64,000 nt of DNA from JAXMHQ01 sp046346665. Its GTDB lineage: Bacteria; Verrucomicrobiota; Verrucomicrobiia; Limisphaerales; JAXMHQ01. Below are positions 7,433 to 16,341 of this stretch, in pieces. The stretch lies in assembly GCA_046346665.1 (NCBI GenBank), contig JAXMHQ010000011.1, positions 1-64,000 on the forward strand, given 5' to 3'. The notes beneath the pieces were generated by a model. It was given only the letters and a program-made list of their open reading frames with translations, was not told the origin of the DNA and ran no database searches. A program made the position numbers and the translations under genes. Numbering within the stretch: position 1 is the first letter of the stretch; each line of letters opens with the position of its first letter.

Positions 7433-10036
7433 ATGAAACCAACCAAATTCTTGATGCGGAAAGGAAGGAGCGCCTGGATCCTGGCGATCGCGGCGGCTTC
7501 TTGCGCGGCACCGAATCCAGCCCCCAAGCCGGCTGAACCGGCAGCGCCGGCGGCACCGGCGGCGTCGGCACCGGCGGCCGACACCGGGGGCACCCCGGTC
7601 CAGGTGACGGGTGAACTGGGCTCGCCTGCGGCCACGACCACCATCAGCGGCCGGCAATTGCCGGCGCCGGAACCGAAATTCGGGGGCGTCATCAAGGACG
7701 ACGCGCTCCAGTCGAAGATCTGGTGGGCGCCGCGGATTGTTCCGCCCAAGCAGGCACCTAACATCCTGCTGATCATGACGGATGATTCCGGCTTCGGTGT
7801 TCCGAGCACGTTTGGCGGCGTGATCCCGACGCCCGCGATGGATCGGCTCGCCAAAAATGGTCTTCGCTACAACAATATTCATTCCACCGCGCTCTGCTCG
7901 CCCACGCGCGCCGCGCTGATCACCGGACGCAACCATCATTCCACCGGGTTCGGCGTCATCTCCGAGCAGTCGACCGGATTCCCCGGATACAACAGCATCA
8001 TTCCGAAGGACAAGGCCACCATCGGCCGGATCCTGAAGGACAACGGGTTTTCGACCTCGTGGTTCGGGAAGGATCACAATGTGCCGGCCTTCTGCGCCAG
8101 CCAGGCCGGGCCGTTTGACCAGTGGCCGATCGGAATGGGATTCGAGTATTTCTACGGGTTCGTCGGCGGCGACGCCAACCAGTGGGAACCGAACCTGTTC
8201 CGCAACACCACGCAGATCTATCCGTTCCAGGGCCAGTCCCCGGGGACCTGGAACCTGATCACGGCGATGGCGGATGACGCGATCGCCTGGATGAACCAGT
8301 TGAACCAGATCGATCCCAGCAAACCGTTTTTCTGCTATTACGTTCCCGGCGCGACTCACGCGCCGCATCATCCCAAGAAGGAATGGGTCGACAAGATTCA
8401 CGACATGCACCTGTTCGACCAGGGTTGGAACAAGCTGCGCGAGCAGATCTTCGAAAACCAGAAGCGTCTCGGCGTGATTCCGCCCAACACCCAGCTCGAA
8501 CCCTGGCCCACGAACGTGATCAAGAACTGGGACGATTGCTCGGCGGAGGAGAAGAAGCTCTACATCAAACAAGTCGAGGTGTTCGCCGCCTATGAAGCCT
8601 ACAACGACTATGAAATCGGCCGCGTCATCCAGGCGGTCGAAGACATGGGCAAGCTCGACAACACGATCATCATCTACATCAACGGCGACAATGGCACGAG
8701 CGCCGAGGGCGGGCCGCTGGGAACCCCCAACGAAGTGGCGTTCTTCAACGGCGTTTCCGTCCCGGTCGACGTGCAGATGAAGTGGTACGACGTCTGGGGC
8801 ACCGAGGCGACCTACAACCACATGTCGGCCGGCTGGTCGTGGGCCTTTGACACGCCGTTCACCTGGTTCAAGCAGAACGCCTCCCGCCTGGGCGGCATCC
8901 GCCAGTGCATGGCCGTCTCCTGGCCGGGCCACATCAAGGACACGGGCGCCCTGCGCGAGCAGTTCTGCCACGTCAACGACGTTGTCCCCACGCTGCTCGA
9001 CATCTGCGGCATCCCGCAGCCCGAAGTCGTGGACGGCATCAAGCAAAGCCCGATGGAAGGCGTGAGCTTCGCCTACACGTTCGACGAGAAGAACGCCAAG
9101 GCACCGTCGCGTCATCGCACCCAGTATTTCGAAATGATGGGCCAGTGGGCGATCTACCAGGACGGCTGGATGCTCAGCACCAAGGTCAACCGCGCGCCCT
9201 GGGAAGCGTTCGGCCCTGCGAACACCGATCCGCTCAACAACCAGGTGCTGCAGCTCTACAACCTGGACAAAGACTTCAGCCAGTCCCAGGACATCGCCGC
9301 CCAGTATCCTGAGAAGGTCAAGGAGCTGAAGCAGGTGTTCATCGAGGAGGCGAAAAAGTACGAAGTGTTCCCGCTGGACGCCTCCGTGGCCGGCCGCATC
9401 GTGGCGCCGCGCCCGAACATCACCGCAGGCCGCACGGAGTTTGTCTACACCAAGCCCATGATCGGCCTGCCGCAGGGCGACTCGCCGTTCCTGCTGGATT
9501 CCTCGTTCAGCATGACTGCGGAAATCGAGGTTCCCGAGGGCGGCGCGGAAGGCATGATCGTGACCTCCGGCGGACGCTTTGCCGGATACGGATTCTACCT
9601 GCTCAAGGGCAAGCCGGTCTGGCTGTGGAACCTGATCGACCTCGAACGTGTGAAGTGGGAAGGGCCGGACGCTCTCACGCCCGGAAAACATGTCCTGGAG
9701 TATGATTTCAAGTATGACGGACTCGGCGCCGCCACACTTGCTTTCAACAACTTCAGCGGACTCGGCCGCCCCGGCACGGGCGTGCTCAAGGTGGACGGCA
9801 AGGAAGTGGCCACAAAGACTCTGCCGCGCACCCTGCCGATGATCCTGCAGTGGGACGAAAGCTTCGACATCGGGTCCGACACCCTGACCGGGGTGAACGA
9901 CGAGGATTATCTCCCGCCGTTCCCGCTCACGGCCAAGCTCGACAAGCTGACGATCAAAGTCAGCCGCCCCGAGCTCACGCCCGAGGATATCGCGAAACTC
10001 AAGGCAGCTGCGGCCCAGGCCGCGGACGCCAAGTAG
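7433..10036 (+). CDS. Secreted arylsulfatase (formylglycine-dependent sulfatase)
   Basis: An 867-residue type I sulfatase that would hydrolyse sulfate esters outside the cytoplasm. The N-terminus is basic, then hydrophobic (AWILAIAAASCAAP), giving a signal peptide whose Cys could be a lipid anchor, followed by an Ala/Pro-rich linker. The catalytic signature CSPTRAALITGRN carries the Cys (residue 155) that is converted to formylglycine. Metal-site residues include LLIMTDDSGFG (near 116) and NGDNGTSAEGG (about 417-427). A C-terminal beta-rich domain follows about residue 680. It is longer than the classical 500-residue enzymes and resembles the large AtsD-type group. The substrate is unknown. 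Facing it is a SulP anion transporter gene, which could import released sulfate. No maturase gene is in the window. Confidence 0.9.
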   Translation: MKPTKFLMRKGRSAWILAIAAASCAAPNPAPKPAEPAAPAAPAASAPAADTGGTPVQVTGELGSPAATTTISGRQLPAPEPKFGGVIKDDALQSKIWWAPRIVPPKQAPNILLIMTDDSGFGVPSTFGGVIPTPAMDRLAKNGLRYNNIHSTALCSPTRAALITGRNHHSTGFGVISEQSTGFPGYNSIIPKDKATIGRILKDNGFSTSWFGKDHNVPAFCASQAGPFDQWPIGMGFEYFYGFVGGDANQWEPNLFRNTTQIYPFQGQSPGTWNLITAMADDAIAWMNQLNQIDPSKPFFCYYVPGATHAPHHPKKEWVDKIHDMHLFDQGWNKLREQIFENQKRLGVIPPNTQLEPWPTNVIKNWDDCSAEEKKLYIKQVEVFAAYEAYNDYEIGRVIQAVEDMGKLDNTIIIYINGDNGTSAEGGPLGTPNEVAFFNGVSVPVDVQMKWYDVWGTEATYNHMSAGWSWAFDTPFTWFKQNASRLGGIRQCMAVSWPGHIKDTGALREQFCHVNDVVPTLLDICGIPQPEVVDGIKQSPMEGVSFAYTFDEKNAKAPSRHRTQYFEMMGQWAIYQDGWMLSTKVNRAPWEAFGPANTDPLNNQVLQLYNLDKDFSQSQDIAAQYPEKVKELKQVFIEEAKKYEVFPLDASVAGRIVAPRPNITAGRTEFVYTKPMIGLPQGDSPFLLDSSFSMTAEIEVPEGGAEGMIVTSGGRFAGYGFYLLKGKPVWLWNLIDLERVKWEGPDALTPGKHVLEYDFKYDGLGAATLAFNNFSGLGRPGTGVLKVDGKEVATKTLPRTLPMILQWDESFDIGSDTLTGVNDEDYLPPFPLTAKLDKLTIKVSRPELTPEDIAKLKAAAAQAADAK

Positions 10037-10060
10037 GCTTCCGATTCGATTGAAACAAAC

Positions 10061-10094
10061 GGGGCCGGCCTGAAAAGCCGGCCCCGATTTTTTT
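10061..10094 (+). terminator. Intrinsic terminator after the sulfatase gene
   Basis: Stem GGGGCCGGC (10061-10069) and GCCGGCCCC (10077-10085), loop of seven bases, followed by GATTTTTTTG. It lies 25 nt after the stop codon. Confidence 0.85.
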
Positions 10095-10152
10095 GTGTGA
10101 AGATTTCGGGCCGGCCGGGAACTCCTTCAACGAAACCAAAGCATTCTGTTCA

Positions 10153-10206
10153 TCCGCAGATTCCGCAGATGAACGCAGATTCTCTGTGAAATCTGCGTAA
10201 TCTGCG
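10153..10206. repeat. Inverted repeat with 9-nt periodic arms (CCGCAGATT type)
   Basis: The left arm holds CCGCAGATT, CCGCAGATG and an AACGCAGATT unit. The right arm holds AATCTGCGT and AATCTGCGG, the complement. T residues follow at 10210-10215, so it could also act as a terminator. A single-arm relative (AATCTGCGT tandem) is at 26253-26280. Confidence 0.7.
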
Positions 10207-10251
10207 GACTTTTTTCAGGCACCTCCTGCGGTTCAGGTTGACTGATTTTGT

Positions 10252-11976
10252 TCAACTCTTGTGAATCGCCGCCATTACTTCCCGCAGGGTGTCGAAGGTC
10301 AGTTCGGGGCGGAAAACATCCTCGAGATGATGCCGCCGGATGGAATCCAGCAGCGACCCCGGCGCGTGCACGAGCATCAGGGTCACCCCCGCCGCGGCAA
10401 GGTCAGAATGCAGTTGGCGCAGCGCCTGGGTGGCGGAGTAATCGACCCCGGTAATGGCCCCGCCGTCCAGCACCAGCCGGCGAATCGGCATCGGGGCCTG
10501 TTGCACCAGCGAGCGGACCTGCCCGGTGAAATGATCCGCGTTCGCGTAAAATAAATCGGCCCCGAACTGGAACACCACCAAGCCGGGTTCGGTGACTGCG
10601 CCGGGAACGGCCGGGTTCAGGCGCCAGGCGCCGTTGCTGTCGCGCGTCAGCACCGCCGTATGCGGCCGGTAACTGTGCCGCACATGGCGTAGCAGCGACA
10701 AGGCCATCGCGAGCAGAATGCCCTGTTCGACCCCGACGCAGACGACCACGGCGGCGGTAACGAGTGCGAGGCGGAATTCTCCCGGGCTTTCGCGGGCGAT
10801 GGCGCGCAGGCCGGGCACATCCACCAACCCGATTGCGATTGTGAAGACGACGGCGCCGAGCACGCAATGGGGCAGGAACTGCAGCGGCCCCGTGAAAAAC
10901 AGCAGCACCACGGCCACCGCGGCGGCGGTTGCCAGGTGGCTGACCTGGCTGCTCCCGCCGGACCGTTCCACCATCCCGGTCTGGGTGGGGCTCCCGTTCA
11001 CGACGAATGTCCCGCTCAGCGCCGCCGCGGCGTTGGCCGCGGACAAGCCGGCCAGGTCGCTGTTTTCATCCAGCACCTGGTGATGCCGCAGGGCGTAGGC
11101 CCGGGCGGTCGCAGCGCTTTGGGCAACGATCATCACAAAACATCCTCCGGCCACCGGCAGCAGCGAGACGATTTCCTTCCAATGCAGCGACGGCAGCGCC
11201 AGGCCCGGCAGTCCGCCGGCCACCGGTCCGAGCACGGTGATGCCATGGGCCGAAAAATTGAAAGCCGCACTGGCGGCCACCGCTCCTGCAACGGCGATCA
11301 GCGGCCCCGGCGCGCGCGGGAGAAACCGCCGGCAGAACAAAATGACCGCCACAATCGCCGCCGAAAGCATCGCGGCCGGCCCGTGAGCCTCGGGCAGCCC
11401 ACGCGCGATCGTGGCCAGCTGGTCCAGTGTGCGATGGGTGGTTACCGGGATCTCCAGCATCTGGCCCAGCACCGCGATGCCCACTTGGAATCCCACGCCC
11501 GTCAGGAACCCGACCAGGACGGTTTGCGACAGGAAATCCGCGAGGAACCCGAGCCGGAACACGCGGGCGAGGATCAGGTATCCGGCGGTCAGCAGCGCGA
11601 CAAGCCCGGCCAGCGCGACGTAATCCGGGCTGGCCGCGGCAGCCCTGTCGGCGAGCCCGCCCGCCAGGATTGCCGCCGTCGCAGAATCCGCCGCCACGAC
11701 CAGGTAGCGGGAGGAACCAAACACAGCAAAGGCCACCACGGGGAGCAGGAGTGTGTAGAGGCCGGTGACCACGGGCATGCCGGCGATCTTCGTGTAGCCG
11801 AGCGCCTGCGGAATATTCATCGCGGCCAGCGTGAGGCCGGCGGTCGCATCGGGCAGGATTCGGCTGCGGTTAAGCGGAAGGATGCCCTGGAACAGGCGCA
11901 GTTTCCAGGGACGCTGCGGGGTGCCGGATTCAGAATCCGCGGCGGGCCGGGGTGGGATTCCAGGTGTGGAATTCAT
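10252..11976 (-). CDS. SulP/SLC26-family anion permease with STAS domain
   Basis: A 574-residue inner-membrane protein from the ATG at 11976 (MNSTPGIPPR). The SulP signature region near the N-terminus reads LPDATAGLTLAAMNIPQALGYTKIAGMPVVTGLY in pieces matching the family (PDxxAG, P-x-ALGY-x-xIAG, P-x-x-GLY). About ten to twelve hydrophobic segments follow, then a cytoplasmic STAS domain of about 110 residues (VVFQFGADLFYANAD, LVLDGGAITGVDYSA, LMLVHAPG). The family exchanges or symports sulfate, bicarbonate or other anions. Sulfate is a reasonable guess because the convergent neighbour is a sulfatase, but SulP substrates cannot be read from sequence. The frame is open upstream to 12060 across a palindrome, and the later start is chosen because homology begins there. 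Confidence 0.9.
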   Translation of the reverse strand: MNSTPGIPPRPAADSESGTPQRPWKLRLFQGILPLNRSRILPDATAGLTLAAMNIPQALGYTKIAGMPVVTGLYTLLLPVVAFAVFGSSRYLVVAADSATAAILAGGLADRAAAASPDYVALAGLVALLTAGYLILARVFRLGFLADFLSQTVLVGFLTGVGFQVGIAVLGQMLEIPVTTHRTLDQLATIARGLPEAHGPAAMLSAAIVAVILFCRRFLPRAPGPLIAVAGAVAASAAFNFSAHGITVLGPVAGGLPGLALPSLHWKEIVSLLPVAGGCFVMIVAQSAATARAYALRHHQVLDENSDLAGLSAANAAAALSGTFVVNGSPTQTGMVERSGGSSQVSHLATAAAVAVVLLFFTGPLQFLPHCVLGAVVFTIAIGLVDVPGLRAIARESPGEFRLALVTAAVVVCVGVEQGILLAMALSLLRHVRHSYRPHTAVLTRDSNGAWRLNPAVPGAVTEPGLVVFQFGADLFYANADHFTGQVRSLVQQAPMPIRRLVLDGGAITGVDYSATQALRQLHSDLAAAGVTLMLVHAPGSLLDSIRRHHLEDVFRPELTFDTLREVMAAIHKS

Positions 11977-12043
11977 GTCGGCGGGGTGGAGCCTAGCTTT
12001 TCCTCCGGCTTTTGCCAGCGTGTATTGCGACCTGCGAACTTTG

Positions 12044-12059
12044 TGTCGTACGTACGACA
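12044..12059. promoter_or_regulatory. Perfect 16-bp palindrome upstream of the SulP gene
   Basis: TGTCGTACGTACGACA is a perfect dyad 68-83 bases upstream of the SulP start codon at 11976. Its size and symmetry fit an operator for a dimeric repressor (TetR- or GntR-like), but no regulator gene is adjacent and the assignment is inferred. Confidence 0.4.
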
Positions 12060-12121
12060 TAAAGGTTGCAGAGGGCCGTGAGGGTGATTCGAGAAGAACG
12101 CGGTTGGTGGAACGATCCGGT

Positions 12122-12152
12122 TTGACAGCGGGCGAGGGGTTTGTGAGATAAT
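12122..12152 (+). promoter_or_regulatory. Sigma-70-like promoter of the tRNA-Met gene
   Basis: TTGACA at 12122-12127 and GATAAT at 12147-12152, spaced 19 bases. The predicted start about 7 nt later falls just before the tRNA at 12165. Confidence 0.55.
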
Positions 12153-12164
12153 GAAGACCCGGTT

Positions 12165-12239
<75 letters not shown>

Positions 12240-12245
12240 CCTTTT

Positions 12246-12280
12246 TGAATGCGGAGTGCGGAATGCGGAGTGCGGAATGT
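12246..12280. repeat. Single-arm tandem of 7-nt units (GCGGAGT type)
   Basis: GAATGCGGAGTGCGGAATGC and a further GAGTGCGGAAT make a tandem of GCGGAGT/GCGGAAT heptamers directly after the tRNA. No facing arm is seen here. The same unit forms arms at 18417-18607 and 59783-59810. Confidence 0.65.
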
Positions 12281-12357
12281 TGCGCGGCAGGCATGTTCTT
12301 CCGGATTCTTGCTCCGCCTTGCACACGGAAAAAGCAAATCATAAACCCAGGCTGATT

Positions 12358-13218
12358 ATGAACCCAACACACCTCTGGATCCTGATTGCAACCGGGCTGG
12401 CCGCGGCGCCGGGCTTGCGGGCTGCGGAAACCGCGACGGCCACCTCCACCAACGCGCCTGCCGGGCACGAAGCCCCCGGCGAAACCGACGAAGATCTCGC
12501 CAAGGCCGCTCAAAACCCCGTCGCCAAACTCATCAGCATCCCGTTCCAGAATAATTTCAACTTCGGCGTCGGCCCGAACAGCGTCTGCCAATACATCCTC
12601 AACTTCCAGCCGGTCATTCCCATCACGCTGAACGAGGACTGGAACCTCATCACGCGGACCATTGTCCCGATCATCAACCAGCCTTCGCCCGGTCCAGGGA
12701 TTCCCAACGCGTCCGGTTTGGGCGACATCAACCCGACGTTTTTTCTGTCTCCGGCCAGTAGTGGCGGGCTGATCTGGGGTGTGGGGCCGACGTTCACGTT
12801 TCCGACCGCGACGGACGGAATCCTGGGCAGCAGCGAATGGATGGCAGGTCCGGCGGTGGTGGCGCTGACGATGCAGAAGCAGTGGGTGATCGGCGCGCTG
12901 ATGAACAACCAATGGTCGTTCGCAGGGTGGGGGAGCAGCCAGAACCGGTTCCTGACTCAGCCGTTCATCAACTATAATTTCCCCGGAGCCTGGTACCTGA
13001 CGTTCTCGCCGATTATCACGGCGGATTGGAACGCGGACAGCGCGCACCGCTGGGTGGTGCCGGTGGGCGGCGGCCTGGGCAAGATTGTGCGCCTGGGCAA
13101 GCTTCCGCTGAATCTTCAACTGGATGCGTATTACAACGTGGTGACGCCGGCGACCTACGGGGCCGACTGGCAATTGCGATTCCAGTTCCAGTTCCTGCTG
13201 CCGAAATCCATCCTCTGA
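12358..13218 (+). CDS. Secreted outer-membrane beta-barrel-like protein
   Basis: A 286-residue protein with a signal peptide (MNPTHLWILIATGLAAAPGLRAAE) chosen from the ATG at 12358. An earlier in-frame ATG lies in the repeat and is rejected. The mature part has alternating aromatic and polar strands (NNFNFGVGPN, WNLITRTIVPIINQP, INPTFFLSPA, WGVGPTFTFPTAT, WYLTFSPIITADW, LRFQFQFLLPKSIL) ending near the C-terminus in an amphipathic strand, as in outer-membrane barrels. It matches the group often labelled transporter or neuromedin-U-like in Gram-negative genomes. The true function is unknown. Its stop overlaps the GH9 start by one base (TGATG), so it probably heads an operon with GH9 and rsgA. 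Confidence 0.75.
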   Translation: MNPTHLWILIATGLAAAPGLRAAETATATSTNAPAGHEAPGETDEDLAKAAQNPVAKLISIPFQNNFNFGVGPNSVCQYILNFQPVIPITLNEDWNLITRTIVPIINQPSPGPGIPNASGLGDINPTFFLSPASSGGLIWGVGPTFTFPTATDGILGSSEWMAGPAVVALTMQKQWVIGALMNNQWSFAGWGSSQNRFLTQPFINYNFPGAWYLTFSPIITADWNADSAHRWVVPVGGGLGKIVRLGKLPLNLQLDAYYNVVTPATYGADWQLRFQFQFLLPKSIL

Positions 13219-15155
13219 TGCCAGCACGGCCCAGCCACAGGATCCTCGCGCCGGGCCGCCGGAAGTTATTGAACTGCGTCGCCGCGCCGGCAGGGCTGCT
13301 GCTCGGGCTTGCGGCATCCGCAGCCCCGCCCGGCGTCTTCAACCGCCATATTGCCGTCGACCAGTTTGGATATCTGCCCGACATGGCCAAGGTGGCGGTG
13401 ATCGGGGACCCGCAGCGCGGGTTCAATGCGAGGCACCGTTATTCGCCGGGGCCGCGATTCGAGGTGCGCACCTGGCCGGCGAACACGGTGGTGTTCAGCA
13501 ACGCGCCTGTCGCTTGGAACAACGGCGCCATCCACGATCAATCCGGCGACCGGGTCTGGTGGTTCGATTTTTCCACACTGACCAACGCGGGCGAGTATTA
13601 CGTTTATGACCCGCGGAACGACACCCGCTCGGCGCGGTTCCACATCGGAGCCGATGTTTACGCAGGGGTGCTGAAGCAGGCGGTGCGGATGTTTTATTAT
13701 CAGCGGCGGGGCGCGGCGAAAGAGCGGCCGTACGCGGGTGCGCGCTGGACCGACAAAACGAATTTTCTGGGTCCATTGCAGGATTCGCATTGCCGGCTGG
13801 TGACGCGGCCGGATCCGGACACGGAGCGTGACCTGAGGGGCGGGTGGTTTGATGCGGGGGATTACAACAAGTATGTGAATTTCACCACGGTGCCGCTGTC
13901 GGACCTGTTGTTTGCCTACCAATTGAACCCGGCGATCTGGCCCGACAATTACGACATCCCGGAATCGGGCAACAACATTCCGGACCTGCTGGACGAGGTG
14001 AAATGGGAGATGGACTGGCTGTTGCGGATGCAGAATCCGAACGGGTCGGTCCTGAGCAAAATGGGTGTGAGCGGGTATCAGAACGCGTCGCCGCCGAGTT
14101 CGGAGAAGGCGCAGGTTTTTTACGGCGCGGAGAGCACCACGGCGACGCTGAGTGCGGCGGGCAGTTTCGCACAGGCGTCGCCGGCGTTCGGCAATGCCGG
14201 GATGAAGTCCTACGCGGCCACGCTCAGCAACGCCGCTGTGACCGCCTACACCTGGGCGGCGGCGAATCCGGCGGTGCGATTCCAGAACACCGGTTTCGCC
14301 AGCGCGGACCCGGAGGCCGAGCCGGCGAATTACGAGTATGAACGCGACGGTCTGCGGTTGCGGGCCGCCGTGTTTCTCTACGAACTGACCGGCCAGGCAT
14401 CCTACCGCACCTGGGCGGAATCGGCCTGCCAGGACCGGCGCGCCCTTTCGAAAAATTCCTGGAACGTCTACGACACGCCGGCCCAGGATGCACTGCTGCG
14501 CTTCAGCACGCTTCCGGGCATCTCCCCCGCGACCGCCTCGGCCATCCGGCGTTCGAAGCAGATTTCGATGGAAGGACCGGAGTGGCTGGGCGCGTGGACG
14601 TCGCAGCGCGATGCCTACCGGGCGTTCCTCATCGACGACAGTTATCATTGGGGCAGCAGTTCCATCAAGTGCCGCACGGGGCAGTTGTTTGCCGCGCAGG
14701 TGGATTACCGGATCGATCCCGACCGGGTGCAGGATTACAGGGAAGCGGCGGCGGCTTATCTGCATTACATGCACGGGGTCAATCCGTTGACATTCGTGTT
14801 CCTGTCCAACATGGGCGCCTTCGGGGTCGAGGCCAGCGCCAATGCGATGTACCACGGCTGGTTTGCCCACGGAACCATCTACGAGAACGCGCAACACTCG
14901 CCCAACGGCCCCGCGCCCGGCTACGTCACGGGCGGACCCAACAAGAACTACCGCCCGGCCACGGCGTATTCCGGTCCGCGCCTGTCGCCGCCCCTCGGCC
15001 AGCCGCCGCAAAAATCCTACAAGGACTGGGGGGTGGGCTGGCCGGAGGATTCCTGGGAAATCACGGAGCCCGCGATTTACTACCAGGGCGACTACGTCCT
15101 GCTGCTCTCGCGTTTCGTGTCGCCGCCGCCCGCGACGCGTGCGGCTCATCCATGA
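13218..15155 (+). CDS. Secreted glycoside hydrolase family 9 (endoglucanase-like)
   Basis: A 645-residue secreted enzyme. The start at 13218 overlaps the preceding stop and gives a signal peptide (LLNCVAAPAGLLLGLAASAAPP). An Ig-like CelD_N domain (about residues 35-125, with IAVDQFGYLP near its start) precedes the (alpha/alpha)6 catalytic domain. Family 9 features visible: GGWFDAGDYNKYVNFT with the catalytic aspartates (around residues 210-225), NPLTFVFLSNMG and PGYVTGGPNKNY in the C-terminal half, and the general-acid segment WEITEPAIYYQGDYV near the end. GH9 enzymes cleave beta-1,4-glucans, with some acting on related oligosaccharides. The stop codon overlaps the rsgA start (ATGA), an unusual partner for a secreted glycosidase. 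Confidence 0.9.
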   Translation: MPARPSHRILAPGRRKLLNCVAAPAGLLLGLAASAAPPGVFNRHIAVDQFGYLPDMAKVAVIGDPQRGFNARHRYSPGPRFEVRTWPANTVVFSNAPVAWNNGAIHDQSGDRVWWFDFSTLTNAGEYYVYDPRNDTRSARFHIGADVYAGVLKQAVRMFYYQRRGAAKERPYAGARWTDKTNFLGPLQDSHCRLVTRPDPDTERDLRGGWFDAGDYNKYVNFTTVPLSDLLFAYQLNPAIWPDNYDIPESGNNIPDLLDEVKWEMDWLLRMQNPNGSVLSKMGVSGYQNASPPSSEKAQVFYGAESTTATLSAAGSFAQASPAFGNAGMKSYAATLSNAAVTAYTWAAANPAVRFQNTGFASADPEAEPANYEYERDGLRLRAAVFLYELTGQASYRTWAESACQDRRALSKNSWNVYDTPAQDALLRFSTLPGISPATASAIRRSKQISMEGPEWLGAWTSQRDAYRAFLIDDSYHWGSSSIKCRTGQLFAAQVDYRIDPDRVQDYREAAAAYLHYMHGVNPLTFVFLSNMGAFGVEASANAMYHGWFAHGTIYENAQHSPNGPAPGYVTGGPNKNYRPATAYSGPRLSPPLGQPPQKSYKDWGVGWPEDSWEITEPAIYYQGDYVLLLSRFVSPPPATRAAHP

Positions 15156-16216
15156 CGGACCCGACGCGATCGCTGGCGGCGCTGGGGTGGGACGCGGAAT
15201 GGGAATCCCGGTTCCGGGACGTCGCCGGCGACGCGCTGATTCCCGCGCGGGTGGCGGTCGAAGACAAGCATCATTACGTGGTCCTCCACGAGGGCGGCGA
15301 ACTGCTGGCCCGGGTGAAGGGCAGCCTGTTGCACGACCTCGACAGCCCGGAACTGCCGAAGGTCGGCGACTGGGTGTCGATCCGCAAATTACCTAACGAG
15401 GAAAAGGCGCTTATTCACCACGTGCTTCCGCGGCGGACCCGGCTTTCGCGCAAGTCGGCGGGCCGGCGCTCGGCGGAGCAGGTGCTGGTCGCCAACGTGG
15501 ATATCGCCTTTGCCGTCCAGGCGCTGGACGATTCCTTCAATCCCCCGTTGCTGCAGCGGCACCTGGCGATGGCGCTCGACGGCGGGGTCAAACCAGTGGT
15601 CGTTCTCAACAAGACGGACCTCAGCGGCGACATCCTGGACAAGATGGCGCGGGTCGAGGAGATCGCAGGGAAGGCGCCGGTCCTGGCCGTGAGCGCCCGC
15701 ACCGGCCGGGCGATGGACAGCCTGTCACAACTGATCCGCCCGGGCGAAACCGTGGTGTTCATCGGGCCGTCCGGCGTCGGCAAATCCAGCCTCATCAATC
15801 AGCTCTACGGCGAGGAGATCCAGGCCACCACCGAGATCCGGGAGACCGACGCCAAGGGGCGTCACACGACGACCTGGCGGGAATTGATTGTGTTGCCGGG
15901 GGGCGGACTGGTGATTGATACGCCGGGCATGAGGGAATTTCACCTGTGGCTGGCGGCCGACGCGGGCGGGGGCGCGTTCGAGGATGTTGAGGCGCTGGCG
16001 CTTCAGTGCCATTTCCGGAGCTGCACCCATACCGTCGAGAAGCGGTGCGCTGTCCTGTCGGCCGTGGAATCCGGCGGCCTTCCCCGGGAGCGATACGATC
16101 AATACCTCAAGCTCCGCCGGGAACGGGAGTTTCTGCAGGAGTCGACGCGGCGGGCGGGATACCTTCGCCGGCCCCCCCGGCGCAGCCCCCGGCCGCATGG
16201 GGGCAAGTACGGATAG
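15152..16216 (+). CDS. rsgA: Ribosome small subunit-dependent GTPase A
   Basis: A 354-residue circularly permuted GTPase that helps mature the 30S subunit. An N-terminal OB fold (VKGSLLHD, LPKVGDWVSI) comes first. Then come G4 LNKTDLS, G5-like AVSARTG, G1 GPSGVGKSSLIN, G2 region GRHTTTWRE and G3 DTPGMRE, in the permuted order typical of the family. The C-terminal zinc site is C-x4-C-x-H-x5-C (CHFRSCTHTVEKRC). The ATG at 15152 overlaps the GH9 stop, so translation is probably coupled. A long upstream extension of the frame runs inside GH9 and is not used. An intrinsic terminator follows at 16280-16317. Confidence 0.95.
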   Translation: MTDPTRSLAALGWDAEWESRFRDVAGDALIPARVAVEDKHHYVVLHEGGELLARVKGSLLHDLDSPELPKVGDWVSIRKLPNEEKALIHHVLPRRTRLSRKSAGRRSAEQVLVANVDIAFAVQALDDSFNPPLLQRHLAMALDGGVKPVVVLNKTDLSGDILDKMARVEEIAGKAPVLAVSARTGRAMDSLSQLIRPGETVVFIGPSGVGKSSLINQLYGEEIQATTEIRETDAKGRHTTTWRELIVLPGGGLVIDTPGMREFHLWLAADAGGGAFEDVEALALQCHFRSCTHTVEKRCAVLSAVESGGLPRERYDQYLKLRREREFLQESTRRAGYLRRPPRRSPRPHGGKYG

Positions 16217-16279
16217 TCAGGCCTCCCCGTTTCTGCTAGTGTTTGCGGACTAATCCAGAAGGGTAATACAGTAGAAAAT

Positions 16280-16317
16280 GAGAGCGGCCCGCCGAGGTGG
16301 GCCGCTCTCGTTTTTTT
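16280..16317. terminator. Bidirectional intrinsic terminator between rsgA and the PL9 gene
   Basis: GAGAGCGGCCC (16280-16290) pairs with GGGCCGCTCTC (16299-16309), followed on the plus strand by GTTTTTTT. On the minus strand the stem is followed by ATTTTCT, so it may also stop the convergent pectate lyase transcript. Confidence 0.85.
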
Positions 16318-16341
16318 GGCTTTGAAATTTTCAGCCCCGGC

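Noticed and set aside
7319..9691. 790-codon minus-strand frame opposite the sulfatase gene
   Set aside because: Antisense shadow; the plus strand has a signal peptide and the sulfatase signature.
12256..12357. In-frame upstream extension of the barrel-like protein
   Set aside because: It starts in the GCGGAGT repeat and would place a non-signal-like stretch before a clear signal peptide.
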